A stretch of DNA of 64,000 nucleotides from G963663495 sp963663495 (lineage in GTDB: Bacteria; Bacteroidota; Rhodothermia; Rhodothermales; Bin80): assembly GCA_963663495.1 (NCBI GenBank), contig OY760427.1, forward strand, positions 310,001 through 374,000, read 5' to 3'. The notes under the pieces were generated by a model. It did no database searches and had not been told where the DNA came from. It was given only the letters and a program-made list of their open reading frames with translations. Position 1 is the first letter of the stretch; each line of letters starts with the position of its first letter. A program made the translations under genes and the position numbers. Of the stretch, positions 28,406-36,935 are shown one piece after another.

Positions 28406-30546
28406 GTATAAGCATAGCCTTTAGCTCTCACGTACTGGCCGCGTACGCGGGTCTTCCCAAGCCCCAGCAGAAGAAATTCAGCGACATGCTGAATCGGTTT
28501 AGGAATAACCCGAAATCACCCGGCATCAACTATGAGCATATCAAAGGAGCCTCCAGCCCGGCGCTGCGCTCGCTGCGAATAGACCGTGCATACCGCGCAA
28601 TTGTCCGACATCCCGAAAAGGGAAATCAGTATATCTTTTTGTGGCTGGGTCACCACGACCGGGCTTACGAATGGGCCCATCGGAAGAAAGTATCCATCCA
28701 CCCGGACACGGGTGCGATTCAAATTTTCGAGGCCATTAATGCGGACGAAACATCCGTGCCCCGAAAAACGAAGTCTGAACCCAACACGCTATTTAACGCA
28801 CTCCGGGACCGGCAACTGCGCCGCCTCGGCGTGCCAAGCGAACTCATCTCTGTAGTTCGCGGCATCAAGGATAAAGCAGACCTGGACCGCTGTGAACCAA
28901 GCCTGCCCCGCGATGCTTTTGAGGCACTCTACTATATTTCAGAGGAAGTACCGTATGAAGAGGTGCTGCGCAGCATTGAGCCCGAAGAGGAAGAGATCAT
29001 TGAAACAGATGACTTTGATAAGGCGCTGAGCCGCGCTAATTCCAAGCGGCAGTTCGTCGTAGTAGAAAATGATAGCATTCTGGAAGAGATGCTTGACGCG
29101 TCTCTTGAGCAGTGGCGCGTCTTCCTGCATCCTTCGCAGCGGCGTCTGGTGGAGATGCATGCTAACGGGCCCGTGCGTGTATTGGGGGGCGCGGGAACAG
29201 GCAAAACCGTCGTCGCCATGCATCGGGCAAAGCGGCTAGCCGAAGAAGTCTTCAACGAGAAGACCGACCGCATCTTGTTTACAACCTTTACGCGCAACCT
29301 TGCAGGCGACATAAAGACACACCTGCAGTCCATCACAAGTCCAGAGCATATGCAGCGCATTGAGGTCGTCAACTTTGATAGGTGGGTTGCAAAGCTGATG
29401 CACCAAATGGGCGTCCAGTACAGGATTGCCTACGGAGGAAGAGAAAACGATATCATGAATGAGGCGTGGGATGAGGCGCTGGACGACGATCTTGATGATC
29501 TGGGGTACTCGGAGCAGTTTTATGAAGAGGAATTCCGTCACGTAATCCTGGCAAACGGCATCACGAGTGAACGCGAATACTACCGCGTAGCCCGTGTTGG
29601 AAGGGGGCAACCGCTCAAGCGCCCAGTTAGGAAGCGGATTTGGCCCGTTTTTGCCCGATTCAGAAGCTACCTATCAGCGAGAAAGCTTCGAATGCCGGAG
29701 GATGCATACCGTGACCTACGTGCCCTGCTTAAAGAAAGAATTCGGGCTCTCCCTTACAGGGCCGTGATCGTTGACGAGGCCCAGGACATGGGCGCGGAAG
29801 CAATGAGGCTTATCCGCCAAGTAATCCCTGAAAAGTCACCAAACGACCTGTTCATTGTCGGCGATGCGCATCAACGAATCTATGGGCGAAAAGTCGTGCT
29901 CGGCAGGTGCGGCATTGACATTCGGGGACGAGGAAGGTGGCTGCGCATCAACTACCGAACACCAGAAGAGATACGCGATTGGGCAGTCAGACTGCTATAC
30001 GGCATTAACATAGATGATCTGGACGGAGAGCGAGACACGATCACGCTTAAACAATACGTCTCGCTGATCCGCGGCAGCGCTCCTGATATCCGGTCCTTTG
30101 ATGACTTTGGCGATGAAACAAGAGCCATAGCTGATTACATCAGAACCCTCGTCCCATTCGACCGCTGGCAGCGTATTTGCGTGGTCGCCCGTACCAACAG
30201 TCAACGTTCCCTATACGAGGGTGCTCTGAAGAGCAGGGGGATCCAGACACACCCTATCAGTCGCCACAGGCCGGACAATCGCGCCAAGCAGGGCGTTCGG
30301 CTTGCCACCATGCACCGGGTAAAGGGGCTCGAATTTGACCATGTTATCGCAGCAGGCGTTAACCACGACAAGCTGCCGCTGGCAGCCCGCCTGGACAACT
30401 TGGATGACCAAGGCTTGCGTCAGAGTGCCACTGTAATGGAACGGTCACTCCTTTTCGTTACGGCGACACGGGCCAAGAAGAGCCTCCTCATTACATGTCA
30501 CGGAAAACCCAGTCCGTTTATCCGGCCGTGCCCGGCAACGTCGTAG
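28402..30546 (+). CDS. RelE/ParE-like domain fused to UvrD/Rep SF1 helicase
   Basis: A 714-residue two-part protein. Residues ~1-105 resemble the RelE/ParE toxin fold (LPKPQQKKFSDMLNRFRNNP ... ALRSLRIDRAYRAIVRH ... FLWLGHHDRAYEWAHR). Residues ~240-700 are a UvrD-type SF1A helicase: Walker A GGAGTGKTVVAMHRAKRL near 262, VDEAQDMGAEAM near 456, VGDAHQRIYGRK near 487, RVKGLEFDHVIAAG near 638 and FVTATRAKKSLLIT near 682. Motif residues look intact, so ATPase activity is expected. Whether the RelE-like part cuts RNA or serves as a DNA- or partner-binding module is unknown; no antitoxin gene is adjacent. The ATGA overlap with the previous gene ties it to the defence operon. It converges on the minus-strand TPR gene, 57 bases away, with no obvious terminator between. 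Confidence 0.87.
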   Translation: MSISIAFSSHVLAAYAGLPKPQQKKFSDMLNRFRNNPKSPGINYEHIKGASSPALRSLRIDRAYRAIVRHPEKGNQYIFLWLGHHDRAYEWAHRKKVSIHPDTGAIQIFEAINADETSVPRKTKSEPNTLFNALRDRQLRRLGVPSELISVVRGIKDKADLDRCEPSLPRDAFEALYYISEEVPYEEVLRSIEPEEEEIIETDDFDKALSRANSKRQFVVVENDSILEEMLDASLEQWRVFLHPSQRRLVEMHANGPVRVLGGAGTGKTVVAMHRAKRLAEEVFNEKTDRILFTTFTRNLAGDIKTHLQSITSPEHMQRIEVVNFDRWVAKLMHQMGVQYRIAYGGRENDIMNEAWDEALDDDLDDLGYSEQFYEEEFRHVILANGITSEREYYRVARVGRGQPLKRPVRKRIWPVFARFRSYLSARKLRMPEDAYRDLRALLKERIRALPYRAVIVDEAQDMGAEAMRLIRQVIPEKSPNDLFIVGDAHQRIYGRKVVLGRCGIDIRGRGRWLRINYRTPEEIRDWAVRLLYGINIDDLDGERDTITLKQYVSLIRGSAPDIRSFDDFGDETRAIADYIRTLVPFDRWQRICVVARTNSQRSLYEGALKSRGIQTHPISRHRPDNRAKQGVRLATMHRVKGLEFDHVIAAGVNHDKLPLAARLDNLDDQGLRQSATVMERSLLFVTATRAKKSLLITCHGKPSPFIRPCPATS

Positions 30547-30603
30547 GCCTCATCCTCATAGGCCAGGTAACGAGCGTGACCCTTCGGCCCCTCTCCCAAT
30601 CAC

Positions 30604-32499
30604 CTAAAAGGGCAGCTCGTCGTAGGAAATGTCAAACCCCTCCGGCAATTCTTCCACCTCCCCAAACCCGATCGTATCGTCTGGTGGTGGTGGCAATACG
30701 GGCTCCGGCTCCACATCCACCCTGGTCGTTTCTTCCCCCCTTCGGATCTCCGACTTTGAGAATGCCTTGTCGGTCTGCGTGGGGAAACTGCCATCGTCTG
30801 ACACATTCTCCGACAAGCCTGACTGAGCCATCTCCTCCGTAGCCCCCTCCGGGCTTTCGGGAGAGGCAGCCCTCATTGAAATAACCTGCCATCCAATCAC
30901 GCTGTTGGGATCGTGGCGCTTCTTGGGCTTCATCACTGCTACTGCCTCAACAGGGGCACCATCGGCCTCCGCGCTGATAACATGAGGCGGTACAAATGCA
31001 TCACCGACGAACCCGAATCCCTTTGGGTTCAGCTTGAACGGCCCTTGGATGATGCGAACATTTGCAGTCTGCTTGGCGGCGGCGCGCCGCGCTGCGTACG
31101 CACGGAGCCAATTGTCGTGGCGTGAACACAGAGCTTCAACGGTGCTTCCCGGGGGCCAGTCCTTAGCCTCCGCAAAATCCTTGTAGGGCAGCAAGAGAAC
31201 ATCTGATGCCGAAACATGAATACTCGCCAATCCCCTCCCGGGATTATGGTGGTCTACAACGCCGTAAACGGGAGTAAGGCAATCAAATGCACTTCCATTG
31301 TTCCTAGGCTTAATGGCATTAATCCGAACCCTCTCACAGGTCATGTCCACCGATGCCAATAGCGGCGCGCCCACTCGGAGGTCCGGCCAGTCTGGCTGCA
31401 TGCTTACAGGAAAGACCGTCTCAATGGATTCGTCGCCTTTTCGCATACCTAACCGCCTCAGTTCATTGCCGTTCTTGCTCTCAAAGCTGCCGAGGTACGT
31501 CACGTTTTTCCACGAACGCGACTGAACCAGCTCCTCAGCAGCCTCCGCGCAAATCTCAACGGCACGCTCCGGATCCTCCGGCACGGTGGCGGCTGCGTAC
31601 CAATCAGCGACTACATATTCCATCAGGGTATCGGGGATGCTCCAGTCTCGCTCCTGACGGACGGCAATTCCCGTGTCCGCAGCCCACTTGGCCAGATCAT
31701 CGCGATCCACTTCGCGAGCAATCTCCACAATTGACGCGAGCACCTTGACGGCGAACCCCTTGTCGGAACACATGAGGTACGCCTTCGAATACAGTGCCAG
31801 CGCCAGCTTCGGGTCCTCGGCTCGCACAATCTTGCCGAAGGCACTCCAAACCCAGAATTCGTCACCTTTTTCGTGGATTACGGGCAGGATCAGCTTTCGG
31901 GCTTCGCTTATGTTTCCCAAGGACCCCAGAAGAATTGCTTTGCGGTACAACAACCAGACGGGAGTCTGAACCTGAGCCTTATCAAGCGCTAGGTCAATGA
32001 GTTCGACTGCAAACCGTTTGATCGCCGTATCACTTTCCTCGGACTCGCAAACCACCTTTGCCACCTTGGATGCCACTCTTTCAATCAGAGATGGATATAC
32101 GACACCCTGCTCCCTGCCCTGGCGAGCTTCAAAGTCCTCTTGGCGAAAACTGTCCAATCCTGCCCAGTGCAGAAAGCTCGGCACAAAAGAAGGCATTGGA
32201 TCAAGACGGGCTATTTGCACCAACAGGAGGCTGAATAGGAGGTCTGGACGCCGCAGATTGAGGTGGGAATACTCGGCCAGGATACTGCGCACCTCCTCGT
32301 CTTTTCGGTCCATTGCCGAGGATGTGCCTGCATTGTTGGCGAACTGCTTTGCTTTTTGGTACAGGACCCAGCCAAAAGCACCAGCCACATAGAAATTATC
32401 CCGGTCTTGCTCTACGAGCTGTTTGCCCAAGGCATAGGCCTCGGATATTTTGCCTTCCTTCCGTAGCGCGTGAACATCCCTATGCGAGTTACCATTCAT
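30604..32499 (-). CDS. TPR and OB-fold protein with SSB-like C-terminal tip
   Basis: A 631-residue protein of unknown function. Residues ~1-350 are helical with TPR-like pairs (REGKISEAYALGKQLVEQD, LYRKAILLGSLGNISEARKL, AEDPKLALALYSKAYLMC). Around 405-445 and 485-540 it turns beta-rich: VYGVVDHHNPGRGLASIHVS, then FKLNPKGFGFVGDAFVPP, which strongly recalls the cold-shock/RNase B OB fold (KGFGFV signature) and suggests RNA or ssDNA binding. A Pro/Glu/Ser-rich linker follows and the chain ends FDISYDELPF, very similar to the acidic tip of bacterial SSB proteins (Bacillus subtilis SSB ends IDISDDDLPF, as I recall). It overlaps the upstream SF1-like gene by 11 bases, so the two are translationally coupled. 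Recruitment of DNA-processing enzymes that bind SSB tips is an inference. Confidence 0.72.
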   Translation of the reverse strand: MNGNSHRDVHALRKEGKISEAYALGKQLVEQDRDNFYVAGAFGWVLYQKAKQFANNAGTSSAMDRKDEEVRSILAEYSHLNLRRPDLLFSLLLVQIARLDPMPSFVPSFLHWAGLDSFRQEDFEARQGREQGVVYPSLIERVASKVAKVVCESEESDTAIKRFAVELIDLALDKAQVQTPVWLLYRKAILLGSLGNISEARKLILPVIHEKGDEFWVWSAFGKIVRAEDPKLALALYSKAYLMCSDKGFAVKVLASIVEIAREVDRDDLAKWAADTGIAVRQERDWSIPDTLMEYVVADWYAAATVPEDPERAVEICAEAAEELVQSRSWKNVTYLGSFESKNGNELRRLGMRKGDESIETVFPVSMQPDWPDLRVGAPLLASVDMTCERVRINAIKPRNNGSAFDCLTPVYGVVDHHNPGRGLASIHVSASDVLLLPYKDFAEAKDWPPGSTVEALCSRHDNWLRAYAARRAAAKQTANVRIIQGPFKLNPKGFGFVGDAFVPPHVISAEADGAPVEAVAVMKPKKRHDPNSVIGWQVISMRAASPESPEGATEEMAQSGLSENVSDDGSFPTQTDKAFSKSEIRRGEETTRVDVEPEPVLPPPPDDTIGFGEVEELPEGFDISYDELPF

Positions 32500-34582
32500 T
32501 GGTTAGAACCTTCTGCAATTGTTGCCTGATCTCCCGTGAGGAGTGCTGGAGTAATCGGCCCGACGTAACCGTGCCATGTTGGTTATAACTGCACTTTAAC
32601 CGAGCCTCTCCCACCCGCCCCTTCAGATAATAGACTTCTTCATATGAGTTGTGCTCCACTGTGACGACCCTCAGACCGTTTCTCTCCAGTATCCAAGACA
32701 ATTCCGTATACAATTCCTTTTGCAAGTCGTTCTTAAACAAAGGTTCTGGAGTCAATATCTGCCGGATCCTGCCCGCAAGACTGGAATCAGTCGAACCACG
32801 GGACATAATACGAGAAATGTAAAACTTACCGTTGTATAGCAGTTGCAAGGTACAGTCTGCTCCTTGTGCTGACATGAATGTGTACACCTCCTGGTAACGG
32901 TGATGCGTGATCGCAGTCACGTTGATGTCTGAAGGCGTTACCCGATCCCGAATATGCCTAAAGAGGTTGCGCAGCTCAGGTTGCTGAATCGCAAACTCAA
33001 TTGGATCATCCGGCTCGGGAGCCTGCGGATCATAGCCAACCATGCATGCTGGTCGAACCGATCCAATGCGGCTGCTGTCAAAACCCCAATCGGTCAGCAA
33101 GAAAGGGCGATGCTGTGGCACGTTAAGGAAATGCCCTTCCTCGCAGTCCACGCTAAACGCCGTATACAACCACCGAAAATATGTTTCGCCATCTCCCAGC
33201 TTGCCACCCGCGGTGAGGTTTGCCACGAGCGTATTGAATTTCCGGCCTTGCGCACGGTGCAGCGTCATAGCATACCCGAAACGCAGCTTAGCTGCATTTA
33301 CGTGCGGATCATTGCTGATATCTATCTCTGCAGTGCCATCAGCACTTTGGCAATTGTTCGCTATTCGCTCCCTAGCATGGATTCTTACGGCGAGGGGGCA
33401 ATCGGGACTCAATTCCGGCTTTGTGGAATACAGGAAATCCTTGTAGCACAGCGCATCCGCCTCCTGCATACCTTCCTCGCAACACCATTTGACCCTCACA
33501 CGAAGGAACTCTACAACCACGGGCTCGGACCTCCCCTTCAACGTTTGCACGATCTTCCCTCCGTCCGTAACACTACACACGACCCCAAAAATACCGTTGT
33601 TGATACGCCTGTTGATAGGTGCAGGGTTGTCGTCTTCCCTGCTTGGGGCGCCCATAGGCTCAGCGAGCGTGAAGGAATTGTATGCCTCAACAATATCCCC
33701 CGGCTCAATCTCCTCCCCAAAATCAAGAAGTTTCTGTCGCATGTATCGTGTGACCAGATTGACCCTGTCGTGCGAGTACGCGACTACTATGCCCATGCCC
33801 GGTGGTAGATCTCCCAGTTTGCGAAGTAACGTGGGTATTAACGGGTTCTTTGGCGATTCCCTGCAGCAGCGGTCATCATCAAACTTCAGATCTATCAGAT
33901 TGAACCGTTCCGTGTCCAATCGCCCGGCGAGAAAGCGGCGATTACTTACGGTTGCATTTTCTATTTCCATAGCACTGCTTCTTGGCAGCTGCAGCTTGCA
34001 AACGGAAACCCCGTACTCGTGAAGTTTAGGCTCTGACAGCGCACACGCAGTAACGTTTCCTCTTGTCATCTGCCACGGATCACCTACGAAGACCACTTTT
34101 CGTTGCGACTCAGGCATCCCCACATACTCCATAAAGTCGCGAAGAAGGTGACCGCTCCCGAAGCGCCGCCTATCAAATTGAGCGTATTGGTCGCTGACCA
34201 GGTGACTGTCCCCTACAACGTAGGTGTGCCTGTCGCTATGGATAGATTCTAACCTGTTGTGGATGATAAGCTCATCATCGCGGGACTCCTTGCCTTCAGT
34301 ACTGTATATCAAGCCGTATAGGCTGCCAGAGCTTTGAGTGGTCGGATAATGGCGGGCAATGCGTGACGCTGGTGCGGCGACTGTAAAATCGTCTCCTACC
34401 ACATATCTGACGGCTTTGTCCACGCGCCCAACAAGCTCCGCCATGTTTGTGTCGCAGGCAGACAGCACCAAGAGCACTTGCATTGGTGAGGCGGCGAAAT
34501 CCAGGATCGCTTCCTCCAGCGGGTGCTGGTTTTCATCGGATACTTGGTTGCCATCATTAACCACAACTCGTTCACAGAGCAT
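32489..34582 (-). CDS. Degenerate SF1 (RecD/Pif1-like) helicase, motifs I and II lost
   Basis: A 697-residue protein with the layout of an SF1B helicase but apparently without ATPase motifs. At the P-loop position it reads VLLVLSACDTNMAELV instead of GxxGxGKT; at the Walker B position it reads VVGDSHLVSDQ instead of a VDEASMVSD-like DE box. Later landmarks survive: FGSGHLLRDFMEYV, VVFVGDPWQMTRG (motif III, ~168-180) and YAMTLHRAQGRKFNTLV (motif V, ~440). LYTAFSVDCE stands where LYTAxTR with an arginine finger is expected. The C-terminal ~190 residues are unrelated to known helicases and repeat a pattern (RYQEVYTFM / SYEEVYYLK) twice. The ATG at 34582 lies only 14 bases from the end of a tnpB element, which may have displaced its promoter. 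Translationally coupled to the TPR-OB gene. A structural or DNA-binding role is inferred. Confidence 0.72.
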   Translation of the reverse strand: MLCERVVVNDGNQVSDENQHPLEEAILDFAASPMQVLLVLSACDTNMAELVGRVDKAVRYVVGDDFTVAAPASRIARHYPTTQSSGSLYGLIYSTEGKESRDDELIIHNRLESIHSDRHTYVVGDSHLVSDQYAQFDRRRFGSGHLLRDFMEYVGMPESQRKVVFVGDPWQMTRGNVTACALSEPKLHEYGVSVCKLQLPRSSAMEIENATVSNRRFLAGRLDTERFNLIDLKFDDDRCCRESPKNPLIPTLLRKLGDLPPGMGIVVAYSHDRVNLVTRYMRQKLLDFGEEIEPGDIVEAYNSFTLAEPMGAPSREDDNPAPINRRINNGIFGVVCSVTDGGKIVQTLKGRSEPVVVEFLRVRVKWCCEEGMQEADALCYKDFLYSTKPELSPDCPLAVRIHARERIANNCQSADGTAEIDISNDPHVNAAKLRFGYAMTLHRAQGRKFNTLVANLTAGGKLGDGETYFRWLYTAFSVDCEEGHFLNVPQHRPFLLTDWGFDSSRIGSVRPACMVGYDPQAPEPDDPIEFAIQQPELRNLFRHIRDRVTPSDINVTAITHHRYQEVYTFMSAQGADCTLQLLYNGKFYISRIMSRGSTDSSLAGRIRQILTPEPLFKNDLQKELYTELSWILERNGLRVVTVEHNSYEEVYYLKGRVGEARLKCSYNQHGTVTSGRLLQHSSREIRQQLQKVLTNEW

Positions 34583-34595
34583 AGGCGATAAGAAA

Positions 34596-34765
34596 GGGAG
34601 TTATATGGCTGAATGCCACGCGTTTTCGCAGGAGTTACTTATTGTGCTTTGGTGGTGCAGACAGGATGGCTTTCGCCAGTTGTTCATAATCGGTTCCCGC
34701 TTTTCACGAAAAACTGCAATTATTTCAAATAACTCAACACGTGGGTACGCATGGAATATAATTAT
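34596..34765 (+). repeat. MITE-like subelement inside the left end of the tnpB element
   Basis: The ~170-bp left arm starts GGGAGTTATATGGCTGA and closes with GGTACGCATGGAATATAATT, itself an approximate inverse of the start. A second element-like left end (GGGAGTTATATATCACAGTG) follows at 34774, right before the tnpB start. The same arrangement occurs at 48036-48205. It looks like a small non-autonomous copy lying next to the tnpB unit. Confidence 0.5.
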
Positions 34766-34796
34766 CATATATTAGGGAGTTATATATCACAGTGCC

Positions 34797-36047
34797 ATGC
34801 TCGAAACGGTTAGTGCATACCGCAATATCACATACAGGCTGTTGCCCGGAAGTCGAAGTAACGCCAAGCAACTTGCTGGATTAGCGGGTGCGTGTAGGTT
34901 TGTGTGGAATGCCATCCTCGCAGAGCAGAGCGAGGCCTACAAGAAAGCGAAAGAGGCTGGAGAGAAGCCGCCCTCGGTAAGCTTCTTCTCGCTGGGGAAA
35001 CGGTTCACGGCGCTGCGCCCCACGGTCGAGTGGCTACCTGAATACTCCTTTGGTGTCGTTAGATACACATTGAAATATCAGGCGGATGCATGGAAGGCAT
35101 TCTTCAAGGAAGGTAAGAGAAGACCGAGATTCCATTCCAGACGTGGTAGTACGCCTTCGTTCACGATCCCGGATAACGTAAGGGTTCGGGATGGCAAGCT
35201 GTATATCCCGAAAGTGGGATATATGGCGCTCCGCAGGCGGGGAGGCAACCCGTACCCTGATGGTATACCCATCAAAGCCACTGTAAAGAAGAACGCCGGC
35301 AAATGGTATGCTGTCATCTGCTACAAGATTGAGGCACCTGTAATAGAGGATACCGGCAGTGCTGTAGGCATTGACCGTAATTGCGGGCAGATCGCTATGG
35401 TCTCCACAGAGGGCGATACAAGCATTATCAGACAACCGGATACGAAGCGTCTTGATGCCAAGTTGAAGCGGCATCAGCGAAGACTGGCGAGACAGAAGAA
35501 AGGCTCCAACCGTCGTAACAGGCGGAAGCATAGAATCGCCCGCATACAGCGCAAGCGTGCTACCATCCTCAAGAATGCGAACCACCAGGTAAGTCGCAGT
35601 ATTGCCAAATGCTCCTCAACGGTGATACTGGAGGACCTGAAGATCAAAGCGATGACACGTTCAGCTAAGGGGACGATGGAGAGCTTTGGCACAAACGTCA
35701 GACAGAAGTCTGGCCTCAACCGTGGAATACTGCGAACAGGTTGGGGCCAGCTGGATCAGATGCTGGGCTATAAGTGCCGCAAGGTGATAAAGGTTACCGC
35801 TGCCTATACCAGTCAGCGGTGTTCTGTGTGTGGGCACACAGAAGCGAGTAACCGTAAGACGCAGAGCACATTCACGTGTATGTCCTGTGGACATGCGGAT
35901 CATGCAGACCTGAATGCGGCTGCAAACATACTGGCCTCCGGGATTGGGGCTTCTGCACGGCGAGGGGCGTTCGGGTTACCGACCCCTATGACCCGTGAAA
36001 TTGATACTAGTGCCTCACTGTGTACAGTTGGTCACTCACGTATATAA
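34797..36047 (+). CDS. tnpB: TnpB RNA-guided nuclease, full-length copy
   Basis: A 416-residue TnpB (IS605 OrfB) protein. N-terminal wedge/REC-like part (NITYRLLPGSRSNAKQLAGL), then RuvC: aspartate in GIDRNCGQIAMVS (~residue 190), glutamate in VILEDLKIKAMT (~280), zinc finger CSVCGHTEASN...CMSCG and last aspartate in DHADLNAAANILASG. All catalytic acids and four zinc cysteines are present, so an active omega-RNA-guided dsDNA nuclease is possible. The start at 34797 (MLETVSAYRNITYRLLPG) fits alignment with the copy at 48237. The stop codon lies in the element's right end, 5 bases from its border, and the omega RNA presumably overlaps the last part of the gene. TnpB nucleases preserve their element by cutting donor sites left empty. 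Confidence 0.93.
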   Translation: MLETVSAYRNITYRLLPGSRSNAKQLAGLAGACRFVWNAILAEQSEAYKKAKEAGEKPPSVSFFSLGKRFTALRPTVEWLPEYSFGVVRYTLKYQADAWKAFFKEGKRRPRFHSRRGSTPSFTIPDNVRVRDGKLYIPKVGYMALRRRGGNPYPDGIPIKATVKKNAGKWYAVICYKIEAPVIEDTGSAVGIDRNCGQIAMVSTEGDTSIIRQPDTKRLDAKLKRHQRRLARQKKGSNRRNRRKHRIARIQRKRATILKNANHQVSRSIAKCSSTVILEDLKIKAMTRSAKGTMESFGTNVRQKSGLNRGILRTGWGQLDQMLGYKCRKVIKVTAAYTSQRCSVCGHTEASNRKTQSTFTCMSCGHADHADLNAAANILASGIGASARRGAFGLPTPMTREIDTSASLCTVGHSRI

Positions 36048-36052
36048 TTCCC

Positions 36053-36915
36053 AAAGGAAAGCACATGACTGGTTGTCCCAGTACGTGTGGCCAAATGGAC
36101 CGGTATGTCCGTGTTGTGGATTAGACAATGTTCAATCAGGGATTCGACATCCGCAGATGACACATCGTTGCCGCGATTGCCCCAAGAAGAAGATGTTCAC
36201 GATGAAAACAGGTATTGTTATGGCGCGGTCCAAGCTGAGCTACCAGCTGTGGGCTATTGCCGCGTACTTGATCGTAACCAACCTGAAGGGAATCTCCAGT
36301 ATGAAGCTACACCGTGAATTGGGGATTACACAAAAAAGCGCCTAGCACTTGTTACATCGTCTGCGCAAGGCTTATGAAGCAGGTTCCTTCAGTTTTCAAG
36401 GCCCTGTCGAGGTGGACGAATCCTACTTCGGTGGCAAAGAAAAGAACAAGCACGCAAACAAGAAGATGAATGCAGGACGTGGTCCTGTAGGCAAAACGGC
36501 CGTCGTAGGAGCCCTTGACCGTGCTACAAATAGCGTATCCGCCCAAGTAATAGAGAAAACAGACGGACAGACGTTGAACGCCTTCGTGGACGACCATGCT
36601 GCCGAAGGCGCCAATGTCTATACGGACGATGCGTCGGCCTACAGGGGACGACACAACCATGCATATGTCCGTCACTCCGTCGGTGAATATGTGCGCGAGC
36701 AAGTCCACACAAACGGCGTGGAAAGCTTTTGGGCGCTACTGAAACGAGGGTACCATGGTACGTATCATCATATGAGCAAGAAACATCTTCAGCGCTATGT
36801 GGACGAGTTCGCCGGACGACATAACACCCGTGACCTTAACACGGTAGAGCAGATGGGGATGCTGATAGCTGGAGGCAAAGGCAAAGAACTTCGATACAGG
36901 GACCTCGTGGGGTAA
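36053..36915 (+). pseudogene. IS1595-family (ISXO2-like) transposase, 5'-truncated with amber stop
   Basis: A DDE transposase of the IS1595 type. The reading frame runs from the border of the tnpB element: DWLSQYVWPNGPVCPCCG (zinc-ribbon region with CPCCG and CRDC), an HTH region ending GITQKSA, then a TAG at 36343-36345 where family members have Trp (TGG), continuing in the same frame as HLLHRLRKAYEAGSFSFQGP, VEVDESYFGGKEKN (first Asp), VYTDDASAYRG (second Asp) and NGVESFWALLKRGYHGTYHH (catalytic Glu/Asn). The first ~10 residues and the left end of the IS are missing. One nonsense change plus the truncation makes it inactive unless the amber codon is read through. Confidence 0.9.
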
Positions 36916-36935
36916 CACCTTTTTAGGCGTTGTGC

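Larger units (their letters stand above)
34596..36052 (+). mobile_element. tnpB-only element, copy 2
   Basis: A 1,457-bp element that begins GGGAGTTATATGGCTGAATG and ends CACGTATATAATTCCC; the two ends form an imperfect inverted repeat (GGGA.TTATAT...TGA.TG). It is almost identical to 48036-49486. The flanks ATAAGAAA (left) and AAAGGAAA (right) agree at 6 of 8 positions, so any target duplication is decayed. No TnpA-type transposase is encoded. The left border is 13 bases from the degenerate helicase start and the right border directly joins the IS1595 relic. Confidence 0.75.

Noticed and set aside
14540..30546. Annotation as BREX because of the PglX-like methyltransferase
   Set aside because: No pglZ/brxZ phosphatase-like gene or brxC ATPase is present; the SNF2 and DUF1998 helicases point to DISARM.
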